Source of the DNA: Acidobacteriota bacterium
GTDB lineage: Bacteria; Acidobacteriota; Terriglobia; Bryobacterales; Bryobacteraceae
Assembly: GCA_025353165.1 (NCBI GenBank)
Contig: JANXRE010000048.1
Coordinates: forward strand, 21,054-85,053
Reading direction: 5' to 3'
Length of the DNA: 64,000 nt
Part shown: positions 9,594 through 17,231 of the stretch, piece after piece
How positions within the stretch are numbered: position 1 is the first letter of the stretch
How the letters are laid out: the number at the start of each line of letters is the position of its first letter
Notes under the pieces: generated by a model
Database searches by the model: none
Told to the model about the DNA's origin: nothing
The model's input: the letters and a program-made list of their open reading frames with translations, nothing else
Translations under genes and position numbers: made by a program

Positions 9594-10552
9594 AGCCCAC
9601 GTTTCGCAAAAAGCTGCTCGCGTGGTACGCCGCCAACGGCCGCGACCTGCCTTGGCGCAGGACGTCCGACCCCTATGCCATCTGGGTCTCCGAGGTCATG
9701 CTTCAGCAGACGCGCGTCGCGGCGGTGATCCCCTATTACGAGCGCTTCCTGGCGAAGTTCCCGACCGTCGAAGCGCTCGCCAGCGCGACCGAACAGGAAC
9801 TGCTCGCCGCCTGGGCGGGCCTGGGCTACTACTCCCGAGCGCGGAATCTGCACGCGGCCGCGAAGCAAATCGCGGGAGCGTTTCCACGCACCTACGACGA
9901 GATCCGCGCGCTGCCCGGCGTCGGAGACTACACGGCGGCCGCCGTAGCCTCCATCGCCTTCGGCCTCCCCCATGCAGCGGTGGATGGAAACGTGGCCAGG
10001 GTGCTGGCGCGGGTGACGGCCGAGGCCGCCGCAAAGAAGCGCTTGCAAGCGCTGGCCGGCGAACTGATGGATCGCCGCCGGCCCGGCGAATTCAACCAGG
10101 CGCTGATGGAACTGGGCGCGACGATCTGCGTTCCGCGCAGCCCGCAGTGCCTGCTGTGCCCGGTCGCGGAACTCTGCGAAGCCCGTGCCTTGGGCCGCCA
10201 GAACGAATTTCCAGCGGTGGCGGCGCGTGGGACGCGAATGCGCGTCGACCGGACCGTCTTCGTCGTCGAGAAGAACGGGCGCCTGCTGCTCTGGCAGCGC
10301 GCCGCGGACGACCGCCGGCTGGCCGGATTTTGGGAATTGCCCGAGCGCCTCGACGGGCTCGCGGGGCAGCCGGTCGGCCGCTTCCGCCACTCCATCGTCA
10401 ACCACGATTACACCTTCGAGGTGCGGACCGCGACCCTGGGCCGCGCGCCCCGGGGACATCGCTGGTGGCCCGAGCAACGTCTCTCCGAAATCCCGCTGAG
10501 CACCACCGCGAAGAAAGCGATCGCCTGCTGGAGAACTGCTACAGTAAGCTAG
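9590..10552 (+). CDS. mutY: A/G-specific adenine DNA glycosylase MutY
   Basis: A 320-residue base-excision repair enzyme that removes adenine mispaired with 8-oxoguanine. Visible: the SEVMLQQT motif with the catalytic Glu near 35, the helix-hairpin-helix LPGVGDYTAAA (108-118), catalytic Asp in VDGNV (about 132), the iron-sulfur cysteines at about 180, 187, 190 and 196 (C-x6-C-x2-C-x5-C), and a Nudix-like C-terminal domain that reads the 8-oxoG strand. The GTG start overlaps the antitoxin's TGA, so translation is coupled to a toxin-antitoxin gene. Somewhat shorter than E. coli MutY, mainly at the C-terminus. Confidence 0.95.
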   Translation: MKPTFRKKLLAWYAANGRDLPWRRTSDPYAIWVSEVMLQQTRVAAVIPYYERFLAKFPTVEALASATEQELLAAWAGLGYYSRARNLHAAAKQIAGAFPRTYDEIRALPGVGDYTAAAVASIAFGLPHAAVDGNVARVLARVTAEAAAKKRLQALAGELMDRRRPGEFNQALMELGATICVPRSPQCLLCPVAELCEARALGRQNEFPAVAARGTRMRVDRTVFVVEKNGRLLLWQRAADDRRLAGFWELPERLDGLAGQPVGRFRHSIVNHDYTFEVRTATLGRAPRGHRWWPEQRLSEIPLSTTAKKAIACWRTATVS

Positions 10553-10556
10553 CCTT

Positions 10557-11285
10557 ATGCGCCCGAAAATCCTGATCGCCGTCCTGGGGTGCGGCTTGAT
10601 GCCCGCCTTCGGCCAGACCGTGCAGGAGCAGGTGGACGCGCTCAAGGCGGAGGTCGAAAACCTCAAGAAACAACAGGGCGCAGTCATCCAGCAGCTGGTG
10701 GAATTGCAGAAAAGACAGGCACCCGCAAATCCGGTGGTCGACCTGAAGGGCGCCGCCGGGACCGGCTCGAAAACGGCGAAGATCGCGATCGTAGAGTTCA
10801 CTGATTTCTGGTGCGGCTTCTGCGCCCGATTCGCCCAAAATACCCTGCCGGACCTGATGAAGGAATATGTGGTGACGGGCAAAATCCGCTACTACGTGAA
10901 GGATTTCGCGGCCCAGCGCGGCCCCAAAATCTCCGAGGCGGCCCATTGCGCCGCCGAGCAGGACAAATACTGGCCGCTCCACGACAAGCTGTTCGCCCAT
11001 TACGGCAAGTACGCCGATACCGAAGTGGCCGGCTACGCGCAGGAGTCCGGCGCCGACCCCACGCTATTTCAAAAATGCGTCGAGAGCGACCGGTATGCCA
11101 AGGTGGTGAGCGAGTCGATGGAACAGGGCGTAGCCGCGGGCATCGACGGCACGCCGACGTTCCTGATCGGAGTCGTCGACCCGGCCGATCCGGGCAAGCT
11201 GAAGTCCGTGAAAACGGTGGTCGGCGCTCAGAGCCTGGAACAGTTCCGGGCGGTGATCAATTCGGTGATCGACAGCTCCAAATAG
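10557..11285 (+). CDS. Exported DsbA-family thiol oxidoreductase
   Basis: 242 residues: signal peptide (MRPKILIAVLGCGLMPAFGQ), a coiled-coil segment at about 22-55 (QEQVDALKAEVENLKKQQ), then a thioredoxin-fold DsbA-like domain with WCGFC (active cysteines 86 and 89) and the cis-proline segment GTPTF. The coiled coil suggests it acts as an oligomer, as in DsbC/DsbG or ScsC-like proteins; whether it forms or shuffles disulfides is unknown. It starts 4 bases after mutY, so it probably shares that transcript. Confidence 0.9.
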   Translation: MRPKILIAVLGCGLMPAFGQTVQEQVDALKAEVENLKKQQGAVIQQLVELQKRQAPANPVVDLKGAAGTGSKTAKIAIVEFTDFWCGFCARFAQNTLPDLMKEYVVTGKIRYYVKDFAAQRGPKISEAAHCAAEQDKYWPLHDKLFAHYGKYADTEVAGYAQESGADPTLFQKCVESDRYAKVVSESMEQGVAAGIDGTPTFLIGVVDPADPGKLKSVKTVVGAQSLEQFRAVINSVIDSSK

Positions 11286-11333
11286 GCCTTTTGGGGTACA
11301 GATTTCCCGCGGCGCTCGTAGTAAGCTCAAGTC

Positions 11334-12137
11334 GTGCCAACAGCCCTCCGATGGCTAGTGGCTGCCTCGCTCGGATCCCTGCTATGGGCCGGAACAGAGG
11401 CTCAACGAGGGGCGCCATCCTACTCGGCTACCAGCATAGTGAATTCCGCCGCCAGCGCCGTCGGCCTCCTGGCTCCCAACACCATCGCCAGCATTTACGG
11501 CCAAAACCTCTCCTGGACCACCCGTGCCCTGGCCAGCAGCGATATCAGCGTCGGATTGCTCCCGACCACGCTCCCGGGGACCGGCGCGCGGGTGATCGTC
11601 GGCAATATCCCGGCCCACCTGTTCTACGTCTCGCCCACGCTGATCAACTTCCTGGTGCCGAGCATCCTGCGACCGGGCCCGGTGAAGCTGTACGTCGAGG
11701 TAAATAATCACGCCGGACCGGAGGTGCAGTTAACCCTGGACGACTCCGGACCCGGTTTATTCCTGCAACTGCCGGCCCTGATCCCTGCCGCCGTGAAGAT
11801 CGACGCCTCGCTGATCACCCCGGATCACCCGATACGCCACGGCGAACTGGCCGTGCTGTTTGCGACGGGACTCGGGACGACCGCGCCCCCGGCGGATTAC
11901 GGCCGGGCGGCTACAGCGGTTGCCTGGATCACCGCTCTGGACGACGCCGATATTCTGCTGGACGGCGCGCGCGTCGAGCGGGCCAACATCAAGTACATAG
12001 GTCTCGCGCCGGAGTTCGCCGGGCTCTACCAGATCAACCTGGTAATCCCCGATTGGGCGGCCCCAAACGCGGAGATCCGGATTCGCGTGCGGCAAAAGAC
12101 AAGCCCGGAGGGGATTCACCTGCCCGTCTCGCCCTGA
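11334..12137 (+). CDS. Secreted TIGR03437-domain protein
   Basis: 267 residues with a signal peptide and a GTG start. The segment from about 30 (IVNSAASAVGLLAPNTIASI then YGQNL) to the end (YQINLVIPD, then IRIRVRQ) is the TIGR03437 domain typical of Solibacter and relatives, which usually forms the C-terminal part of large secreted beta-rich proteins. Here it is nearly the whole protein. Function of the domain is not established; extracellular binding is a guess. Useful mainly as a taxonomic marker for this window. Confidence 0.85.
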   Translation: MPTALRWLVAASLGSLLWAGTEAQRGAPSYSATSIVNSAASAVGLLAPNTIASIYGQNLSWTTRALASSDISVGLLPTTLPGTGARVIVGNIPAHLFYVSPTLINFLVPSILRPGPVKLYVEVNNHAGPEVQLTLDDSGPGLFLQLPALIPAAVKIDASLITPDHPIRHGELAVLFATGLGTTAPPADYGRAATAVAWITALDDADILLDGARVERANIKYIGLAPEFAGLYQINLVIPDWAAPNAEIRIRVRQKTSPEGIHLPVSP

Positions 12138-12180
12138 GTTTCCGATCCCGGCAGCGGCCGTGTAGTACTGGGCTACCAAT

Positions 12181-13005
12181 ATGCGTGCCGCGACCCGATC
12201 GCTGGTGGTTCTTTCCTCGCTGACAGCCTGCTGGACGGCCCCGTCTGTCCGCCCGATCCCAAATCTGTCGTCTCCGCGACCGGTGGGAACAGTCATCGGA
12301 CTGGCGGCGATTGCCCAAGGACGAGGGAGATCGCGAGAAACTCGGATCCAAGCTCCGATTCCGCTACAGCGTAAGCGTGGATGGGTCCCCCTTTCACGTG
12401 GTCCGGGATTTCAGCCCGGAAGCGGGCTTCGCCTGGAGTCCGGCGCTCTACGAGCACGAGGCGCGCGTCAAGGTCACGTTCAAGAATACGGCCACAAAGA
12501 TGACAGCCGAGGTGGAACTGCCGTTCCGGATCGTGCCCCGAGTGACGGGACAGGAACCCGTGGCTACGCGCACGGCAAATCCTATGGTGGCGCTCTTCAG
12601 TGCGCCGCCCTGCCCGGAAGGCAGCCGCTTCCGCGTTACGTTCCGCCGCGAGGGCACGGGCGATGCCTTCCACACAGGCGCCGAGCCGTGCACGGGCTCC
12701 CGAACCAGCAACATATACGTCGCGGGCATGCTGGCCGATTCCACCTACGAGATGAACGGCGAAGTGCTGACGGGAGACTCCTCCCTCCCAGGGTCTCCGG
12801 TCCCGTTCCACACCGGCGTGGCCGATGCCGCATCCGCGGCCTTTAACGCCAAGATACCTCGCGAAAGCAGCACCTCAACGGCTGAGCCGTTCCTGATCTA
12901 TAGCATGGAAGGGCCGGTCCAGCGCCCCATGGCTACCGACCTCAACGGCAACCTCGTTTGGTATCTGCCGCTGATATACTCCGCCCAGCCGGTAAGACTG
13001 CCGTG
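12181..13005 (+). pseudogene. Truncated ASST-like gene (third paralogue of the 57.8-61.5 kb pair)
   Basis: The N-terminal half of a relative of the two tandem ASST-like genes near the right end. The signal peptide and SSPRPVGTVIGLAA are in one frame; from LPKDEGDREKLG onward (RYSVSVDGSPFHVVRDF, WSPALYEHEA, IYVAGM, TDLNGNLVWY) the match is one base shifted, so a base was gained near 12310. The match then stops, and the reading frame runs into repeat copy A2 at 13003. The catalytic beta-propeller part is entirely missing. Loss of function is clear; whether the repeat caused the truncation is inference. Confidence 0.8.
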
Positions 13006-13045
13006 GCGCAGGCACTCGTGCGCCGCACTCGTGCGTGCCGCCACG
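13003..13045 (-). repeat. Family A repeat, variant copy A2
   Basis: Reverse-orientation variant that keeps the outer GTGGCGCA ... GCCACG ends and a duplicated GCACTCGTGCG-like hairpin but lacks the GTCGCCA/TGGCGAC hairpin. It lies exactly where the ASST-like pseudogene stops matching its paralogues. Confidence 0.7.
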
Positions 13046-13112
13046 TGAAACCTGGGTTCCCCGGGCCGCGTTTAGAGGTTATGGGCTAGAATTGGCCCAG
13101 AGAGGTCTCCCC

Positions 13113-13847
13113 ATGCGCATTACCCTTCTGCTCGCATTCCTGTCGGTCCTGGCCCGGGGGGGACAGTTTGAGGTCGTGCCCGGCACCCGCGTCCCGCTGA
13201 GCATGATCAACAGCGTTTCGACCAAGCACGCCGCCGAGGGCGACCGCATCTATCTCGAAACCGTGTTCCCGATCCTGGTCCGGGGCAAGATGGTGATTCC
13301 ACCGGGCTCCTATGTGGCCGGAACGGTAACCGAGTCCAAGCGGCCCGGCCGCGTGCGTGGCCGCGGGGAACTCTACGTCCGTTTCGACTCCCTCACGCTT
13401 CCCAATGGCGTCACGCGGGATTTCCGGGCGCGCATGGGATCGCTCGACGGCCGCGCCGCCGAGGAACTCGATAAGAACGAGGGCAAGATCAAGGGCGAGG
13501 GCAACAAGTCCGGCGACATTCAGACGATCGGGCAGACGGCCGGGGCCGGGGCCGGCATCGGCACCATAGCCGGCAGCGCCGCCGGACATCTAGGGATGGG
13601 CGCGGGAATCGGCGCAGCCGCGGGCGCGGCCGCCGGGTTGATGGCCGTATTGCTGACGCGCGGGCCCGATGCCGTGCTGGCCAAAGGCACCACCCTCGAA
13701 ATGGTGCTCGACCGGCCGATCGTATTCGAGGACACCGAGCTGGATTTTTCTGGCACGCCCTCTTTCCGCAAGTCGTCGGACGGCGGCGGTCCGTTGCCGA
13801 GCCACAAACAGCAATCGCAATTCCCCGGCCGCCGCTGGCCCTTGTAG
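13113..13847 (+). CDS. Exported protein with glycine-zipper region, TrbI/VirB10-like C-terminus
   Basis: 244 residues. The start MRITLLLAFLSVLARG is preceded by AGAGAGG and gives a signal peptide. Two beta-rich parts (VPGTRVPLSMINSVSTKHA; TTLEMVLDRPIVFED) resemble the paired segments of TrbI/VirB10-like proteins and flank a long Gly/Ala region (about 145-190: AGAGAGIGTIAGSAAG, GMGAGIGAAAGAAAG) that could insert in a membrane. The first stop is TAG at 13845-13847, but DNA beyond it still looks coding in the same frame (next entry), so the product may be shortened. No secretion genes are nearby; function unknown. Confidence 0.65.
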   Translation: MRITLLLAFLSVLARGGQFEVVPGTRVPLSMINSVSTKHAAEGDRIYLETVFPILVRGKMVIPPGSYVAGTVTESKRPGRVRGRGELYVRFDSLTLPNGVTRDFRARMGSLDGRAAEELDKNEGKIKGEGNKSGDIQTIGQTAGAGAGIGTIAGSAAGHLGMGAGIGAAAGAAAGLMAVLLTRGPDAVLAKGTTLEMVLDRPIVFEDTELDFSGTPSFRKSSDGGGPLPSHKQQSQFPGRRWPL

Positions 13848-14030
13848 ACCGCGCCCGATGTCGTCATCGCCACCGCCTGCGAACTGCTCTACCGCAACCG
13901 CAAGGTTCTGCCGATCGGCAAGGATTAGTGGGGGAACTTCGGCGGCCTGGCGAAGGAATCCTTCGGCGGCGCCCACATGATCGGGACGCCGCACTAGCGC
14001 AGCCTCGGCATCCGCGACTCGCCCGGTTAG
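13848..14030 (+). other. In-frame coding-like tail broken by amber codons
   Basis: In the frame of the preceding gene, the next 60 codons read like protein (PDVVIATACELLYRNRKVLP, WGNFGGLAKESFGGAHMIG, RSLGIRD) with nearly every third codon position G or C, yet are interrupted by TAG at 13926, 13995 and 14028 in addition to the TAG ending the gene. All four stops are amber. Most simply this is the decayed C-terminus of the upstream gene. Genome-wide amber recoding is unlikely because intact genes here end with TAG too (for example 1701-2648 and 3887-4984). Confidence 0.4.
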
Positions 14031-14039
14031 CTTAGATCA

Positions 14040-14440
14040 AATGCCACCATTTCGTGCAGACCGATCAAGGGCACTTGAACCTCTACCGCGCCCGCTGTTT
14101 CCCAAAAGTCCGGCTGCGTGACCTCGAGGAGGCCCACGCCGTGTACGCTCAGCATCGGCTCTTCGTTGGTGGCCCAGAGCACTGCGTTGCGCAGCAGCTT
14201 CCCGTGATCCGGGCTGAGGACTTCCCAGTAGGTTCGATCGATGTCCCAGGGGCAGAAAACGACGCGGCTTTTGCCGATTTGCCTGGCAGTTACTCCCGGG
14301 ATGTCCGGTTTGGGCACGCGTGGGAATCCCTCGTTGTACGACGAATGGGGTGGCCGGGCCTGTTCGGATTGTCGGCCACCGGCCCGGCGAAAGGCTCGCA
14401 ATAGCGCATGCCGGAGCCGCTGCACTCGGATGCGAGACAT
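14040..14440 (-). pseudogene. C-terminal fragment of a glycosyl-hydrolase-like secreted protein
   Basis: EGFPRVPKPDIPGVTARQIG, then VVFCPWDIDRTYWEVLSPDH and GKLLRNAVLWATNEEP form a block I recognise from the end of GHL6-like/beta-galactosidase-trimerisation-type proteins of Acidobacteria and Planctomycetes. The upstream part (catalytic barrel) is missing, and after the GVGLLEVT strand the expected continuation is lost. No signal or start belongs to it. A remnant truncated at both ends; the family name is tentative. Confidence 0.55.
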
Positions 14441-14473
14441 CCACTGTCGCGCGACGCCGGGCTGCGGCTGGAA

Positions 14474-14854
14474 TTAGAATTCCAGTCTAGCCTGAAACGC
14501 AATCATACGCGGAGAACTATCACCCCCGAGCCCAACGCCCAGCAGTCCCGTGAGCGGTGCCGTCGTATACGTCAGCGCTCCGAATCCGGTCTGCGTCGCA
14601 GGCTTCCCTGGAATGCCGGCATACCCCAGGACGGGAAGGCCGAAGTTCGGATGATTGAACACATTAAAAAACTGCCCGTCGATGCGAAGCTTGAAGCGCT
14701 CATTCAAGGTGAACCACTTGGTGATGTAGAAATCGCTCGACGTGAAGCAGGTGACTCTCCCCAAGGATAATAGCGGACGGTTTCGTTCATTTGATGGAGG
14801 CGATGGCAACCGGCTTGCGCTAAAACTGAAGCGCCCGATGATTACATTTGTCAC
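14474..14854 (-). pseudogene. C-terminal fragment of an Oar-like TonB-dependent receptor
   Basis: The run SDFYITKWFTLNERFKLRID then GQFFNVFNHPNFGLPVLG, ending DSSPRMIAFQARLEF, is the last part of the outer-membrane barrel of acidobacterial carboxypeptidase-regulatory-like/Oar-type TonB receptors: the penultimate strands, the conserved FNVFNHPNFG and the terminal aromatic residue. Only about 100 of the usual thousand or so residues remain, so this is a relic. With the neighbouring fragment it marks 12.2-14.9 kb as a zone of gene loss. Confidence 0.7.
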
Positions 14855-14872
14855 AGTGGAACCCTCGAGCTT

Positions 14873-15754
14873 TTACGATTCCGTGCTTTGAATCAATTCT
14901 AGGAACGCCTTCGCGGCGTGGCTTAGCGCCCGCTTCGCAGGGTAAACCAGCCGGATCTTGCGCTCCATGTACAACTCGGGTACCCGCACTTCGAACAGCC
15001 GTTCCTGCTGGATCTCTTCTTCGACGCACATCTTCGGAAGGAACGCGACGCCTTCGTTCTTTTGCACCATCTTGCGGATGGTCTCCACCGTCGGCATCTC
15101 GACATCCATGTTCAGCGGAATCTTGTGGTGCTGGAATGCCTTGATCACCACCGCGCGGTAAGGCGACATCACGTTGTGCGCGATGAACGTCTCCATGCCC
15201 AGTTCGGTGATCGACACCTCGGGGCGCGCGGCGAACCGGTGCTGCGGAGAAACAACGAAAGCCAGGTGGTCGGTGTAGATCGTGGACGCGATCAGGTGCT
15301 CGTCCTCGGGATCGTAGCTGATGACGCCCAACTCGAGGTCGCCGTCGATCAACTGCGTGGGGATTTTGCTCGAGTAGCTCCGGCGAACCTGGACCTTCAC
15401 CTTCGGGTACAGGCGCCGGTATTTCTCGATGTGCTTCAAAAGGTAGAGCGTCGTCGATTCGTTCGCGCCGATGATCAGCCGGCCGGCGGAGTTGTCCCGC
15501 AATTCAGCGAGCACATTCTCCAGATCGTCCTGTAGGTTCAGAAAGCGGCGCGCGTAATCCAGCACGATGCGGCCGGCGTCGGTCAGCAGCAATTCCTTGC
15601 CGGAGCGGTCGATCAGTTTCTCTTGCAGCTCGGCTTCAAGGCGCTGGATGGCCAGCGAAATCGCGGGTTGGGTTCGTAGCAGCTTTTCGCCGGCCCGCGA
15701 GAAGCTCTTTTCCGTAGCAACGGTCAGAAAGACCTTGAGAGGGTAGAGTTCCAT
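14873..15754 (-). CDS. LysR-family transcriptional regulator
   Basis: 293 residues: winged helix-turn-helix at about 1-62 (LKVFLTVATEKSFSRAGEKL, then QPAISLAIQRLE) and a LysR substrate-binding domain from about 90 (GRLIIGANESTTLYLLKHIE). Divergent from leuA, with a long dyad between the two starts, so it very probably controls the leu operon and itself. The effector is unknown; a leucine-pathway intermediate is plausible by analogy with other LysR regulators of biosynthesis. No anomaly seen. Confidence 0.92.
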   Translation of the reverse strand: MELYPLKVFLTVATEKSFSRAGEKLLRTQPAISLAIQRLEAELQEKLIDRSGKELLLTDAGRIVLDYARRFLNLQDDLENVLAELRDNSAGRLIIGANESTTLYLLKHIEKYRRLYPKVKVQVRRSYSSKIPTQLIDGDLELGVISYDPEDEHLIASTIYTDHLAFVVSPQHRFAARPEVSITELGMETFIAHNVMSPYRAVVIKAFQHHKIPLNMDVEMPTVETIRKMVQKNEGVAFLPKMCVEEEIQQERLFEVRVPELYMERKIRLVYPAKRALSHAAKAFLELIQSTES

Positions 15755-15775
15755 AAGCGCTCGTTATGACATCAC

Positions 15776-15805
15776 TTATGATTATACACCTGTCAATAAT
15801 TATAA
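15776..15805. promoter_or_regulatory. Probable LysR operator (30-bp dyad)
   Basis: TTATGATTAT, a 10-base spacer, then ATAATTATAA: arms match as inverted repeats at 9 of 10 positions in an AT-rich island inside GC-rich DNA. The inner ATTAT-N10-ATAAT fits the T-N11-A type LysR box. It lies just upstream of the leuA -35 and between the divergent regulator and its target. Confidence 0.7.
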
Positions 15806-15807
15806 AT

Positions 15808-15836
15808 TTGCGTAATTGGGCCCCGGCCCGGATAAT
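15808..15836 (+). promoter_or_regulatory. Sigma70-type promoter of leuA
   Basis: TTGCGT, 17 bases, GATAAT: close to consensus with ideal spacing. Transcription would begin about 15843, giving a leader of about 30 bases before the ATG at 15874. It abuts the operator, as expected for LysR activation. Confidence 0.6.
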
Positions 15837-15873
15837 GGCAGCAAAGGGAGGAAAGCCTACCGGCTTTTCCAAC

Positions 15874-17055
15874 ATGAATAATCGAGTTTACATTTTCGAT
15901 ACAACCCTACGCGACGGCGAGCAATCCCCAGGCTGTAGCATGACCGTGCACGAGAAGCTGGGAATGGCGAACAGGCTGGTGGAACTCGGCGTCGATATCC
16001 TCGAAGCCGGATTCCCGATCGCCTCCGAGGGCGATTTCGAAGCCGTGGACGCCGTCTCGCGGGAGTTCCCGTGGATGCAGGTGGCGGCTCTCGGGCGAGC
16101 CTGCAACCTCGACATCGAGCGGGCGGCGGCGGCGCTGAAGCATGCCAAGCGGCCCCGGATTCACACGTTTATCGCTACCAGCGATATCCATTTAAAATAC
16201 AAGCTGAAGAAATCGCGCCAGCAAGTGCTCGAGGAGGCCTGCTCCGCCGTCGAGCTGGCGCGCGGATATACGGACGACGTCGAGTTCTCCGCCGAGGACG
16301 CGACCAGAACGGACATCGGCTACCTCGAGGAGATCTCGAAGGCCGTGGTTGCGGCCGGCGCGCGCACCGTGAACCTGCCCGACACCACGGGCTATTCGGT
16401 CCCGAGCGAACACGCGGAGATGATCGGACACATGGTTCGCGTTCTGGGGGACACCGCGATCGTGAGCGTGCATTGCCACGACGACCTCGGGCTGGCGGTG
16501 GCGAATTCCATTGCGGCGGTGCAGGCCGGCGCGCGCCAAGTGGAGTGCACCATCAACGGAATCGGCGAGCGCGCGGGCAACGCCGCGCTCGAAGAGCTGG
16601 TGATGGCGTTCCAGGTCCGGCAGGACCGCTTGCCGTTCCAGACGGGGATCGTGACCGAGCATCTGTATGCGGCAAGCCAGCACCTGGCATCCATCATCAC
16701 GTTCGGGCCGCAGCCGAACAAAGCCATTGTGGGCGAGAACGCGTTTGCCCACGAAGCCGGCATCCATCAGGACGGCTATCTGAAGGAGCGGAGCACGTAC
16801 GAGATCATCGACCCGCGCTCGGTCGGCGTTCCCGAAAGCCGGCTGGTCCTCGGCAAGCACAGCGGGCGTCACGCTCTCCACCAGCGCTGCCAGGATCTCG
16901 GATTCGAACTGGATCGCGAAGAACTGCAGGACGTCTATCAGCGATTTACCACGCTCGCGGACCGGAAGAAAGGCGTGCGCAACGATGAGATCCTGTCCAT
17001 CGTGAATCACGTGGTGGGCGAACGGCGTCACGCGCGCGTGGTGGCGAGCGACTAA
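15874..17055 (+). CDS. leuA: 2-isopropylmalate synthase, short form without regulatory domain
   Basis: 393 residues; condenses acetyl-CoA with 2-oxoisovalerate, the first leucine-specific step. [12 protein letters not shown] (metal-binding and catalytic residues), [27 protein letters not shown] and NGIGERAGN are intact, as is the linker [15 protein letters not shown]. The protein stops after about residue 393, where typical LeuA (500 or more residues) continues into a C-terminal domain that senses leucine. The start is placed at [11 protein letters not shown] by alignment with the family; AGGGAGG lies 20 bases upstream, rather far. Homocitrate or citramalate synthase is possible, but leuBCD follow. 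Confidence 0.88.
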   Translation: MNNRVYIFDTTLRDGEQSPGCSMTVHEKLGMANRLVELGVDILEAGFPIASEGDFEAVDAVSREFPWMQVAALGRACNLDIERAAAALKHAKRPRIHTFIATSDIHLKYKLKKSRQQVLEEACSAVELARGYTDDVEFSAEDATRTDIGYLEEISKAVVAAGARTVNLPDTTGYSVPSEHAEMIGHMVRVLGDTAIVSVHCHDDLGLAVANSIAAVQAGARQVECTINGIGERAGNAALEELVMAFQVRQDRLPFQTGIVTEHLYAASQHLASIITFGPQPNKAIVGENAFAHEAGIHQDGYLKERSTYEIIDPRSVGVPESRLVLGKHSGRHALHQRCQDLGFELDREELQDVYQRFTTLADRKKGVRNDEILSIVNHVVGERRHARVVASD

Positions 17056-17084
17056 TTGGTCAATAAGCAGCATGGCAGGATTCA

Positions 17085-17131
17085 CGTGGCGCACGCACTC
17101 GTGCGTGCCGCGTCGCCACTCTTGGCGACGC
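17085..17131 (-). repeat. Family A double-hairpin repeat, copy A3
   Basis: Reverse-orientation, full-length copy 30 bases after the leuA stop. Both hairpins are complete (GTCGCCA/TGGCGAC and GCACGCAC/GTGCGTGC). It forms a head-to-head inverted pair with A4, 19 bases away, inside the leuA-leuB gap. Confidence 0.88.
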
Positions 17132-17150
17132 ATGTTCTCCGGGCAAAGAT

Positions 17151-17196
17151 GTGTCGAGAAGAGTCTCGACACGGCACGCAGGAGTGCGTGCGCCGC
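17151..17196 (+). repeat. Family A repeat, copy A4 with compensatory stem changes
   Basis: Forward copy whose first hairpin is GTCGAGA / TCTCGAC rather than GTCGCCA / TGGCGAC: two adjacent bases changed on both arms so pairing is kept. The second hairpin GCACGCA / TGCGTGC is retained. It ends GCCGCGG instead of GCCACG. A short tandem repeat (AGCTGAT, nearly three times) follows at 17203-17220. Confidence 0.85.
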
Positions 17197-17231
17197 GGAA
17201 GTAGCTGATAGCTGATAGCTTCGGTTGGCGA

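Noticed and set aside
13845..14030. Amber recoding (TAG read as an amino acid) across the genome
   Set aside because: Many intact genes here end in TAG exactly where the family ends, for example the TIM-barrel and VCBS genes, so general recoding does not fit. Local decay is simpler.
15766..15873. An earlier start for leuA at 15766 or 15835
   Set aside because: It would place the operator and promoter inside the coding region and add residues not found in the family; the 15835 ATG overlaps the -10 box.
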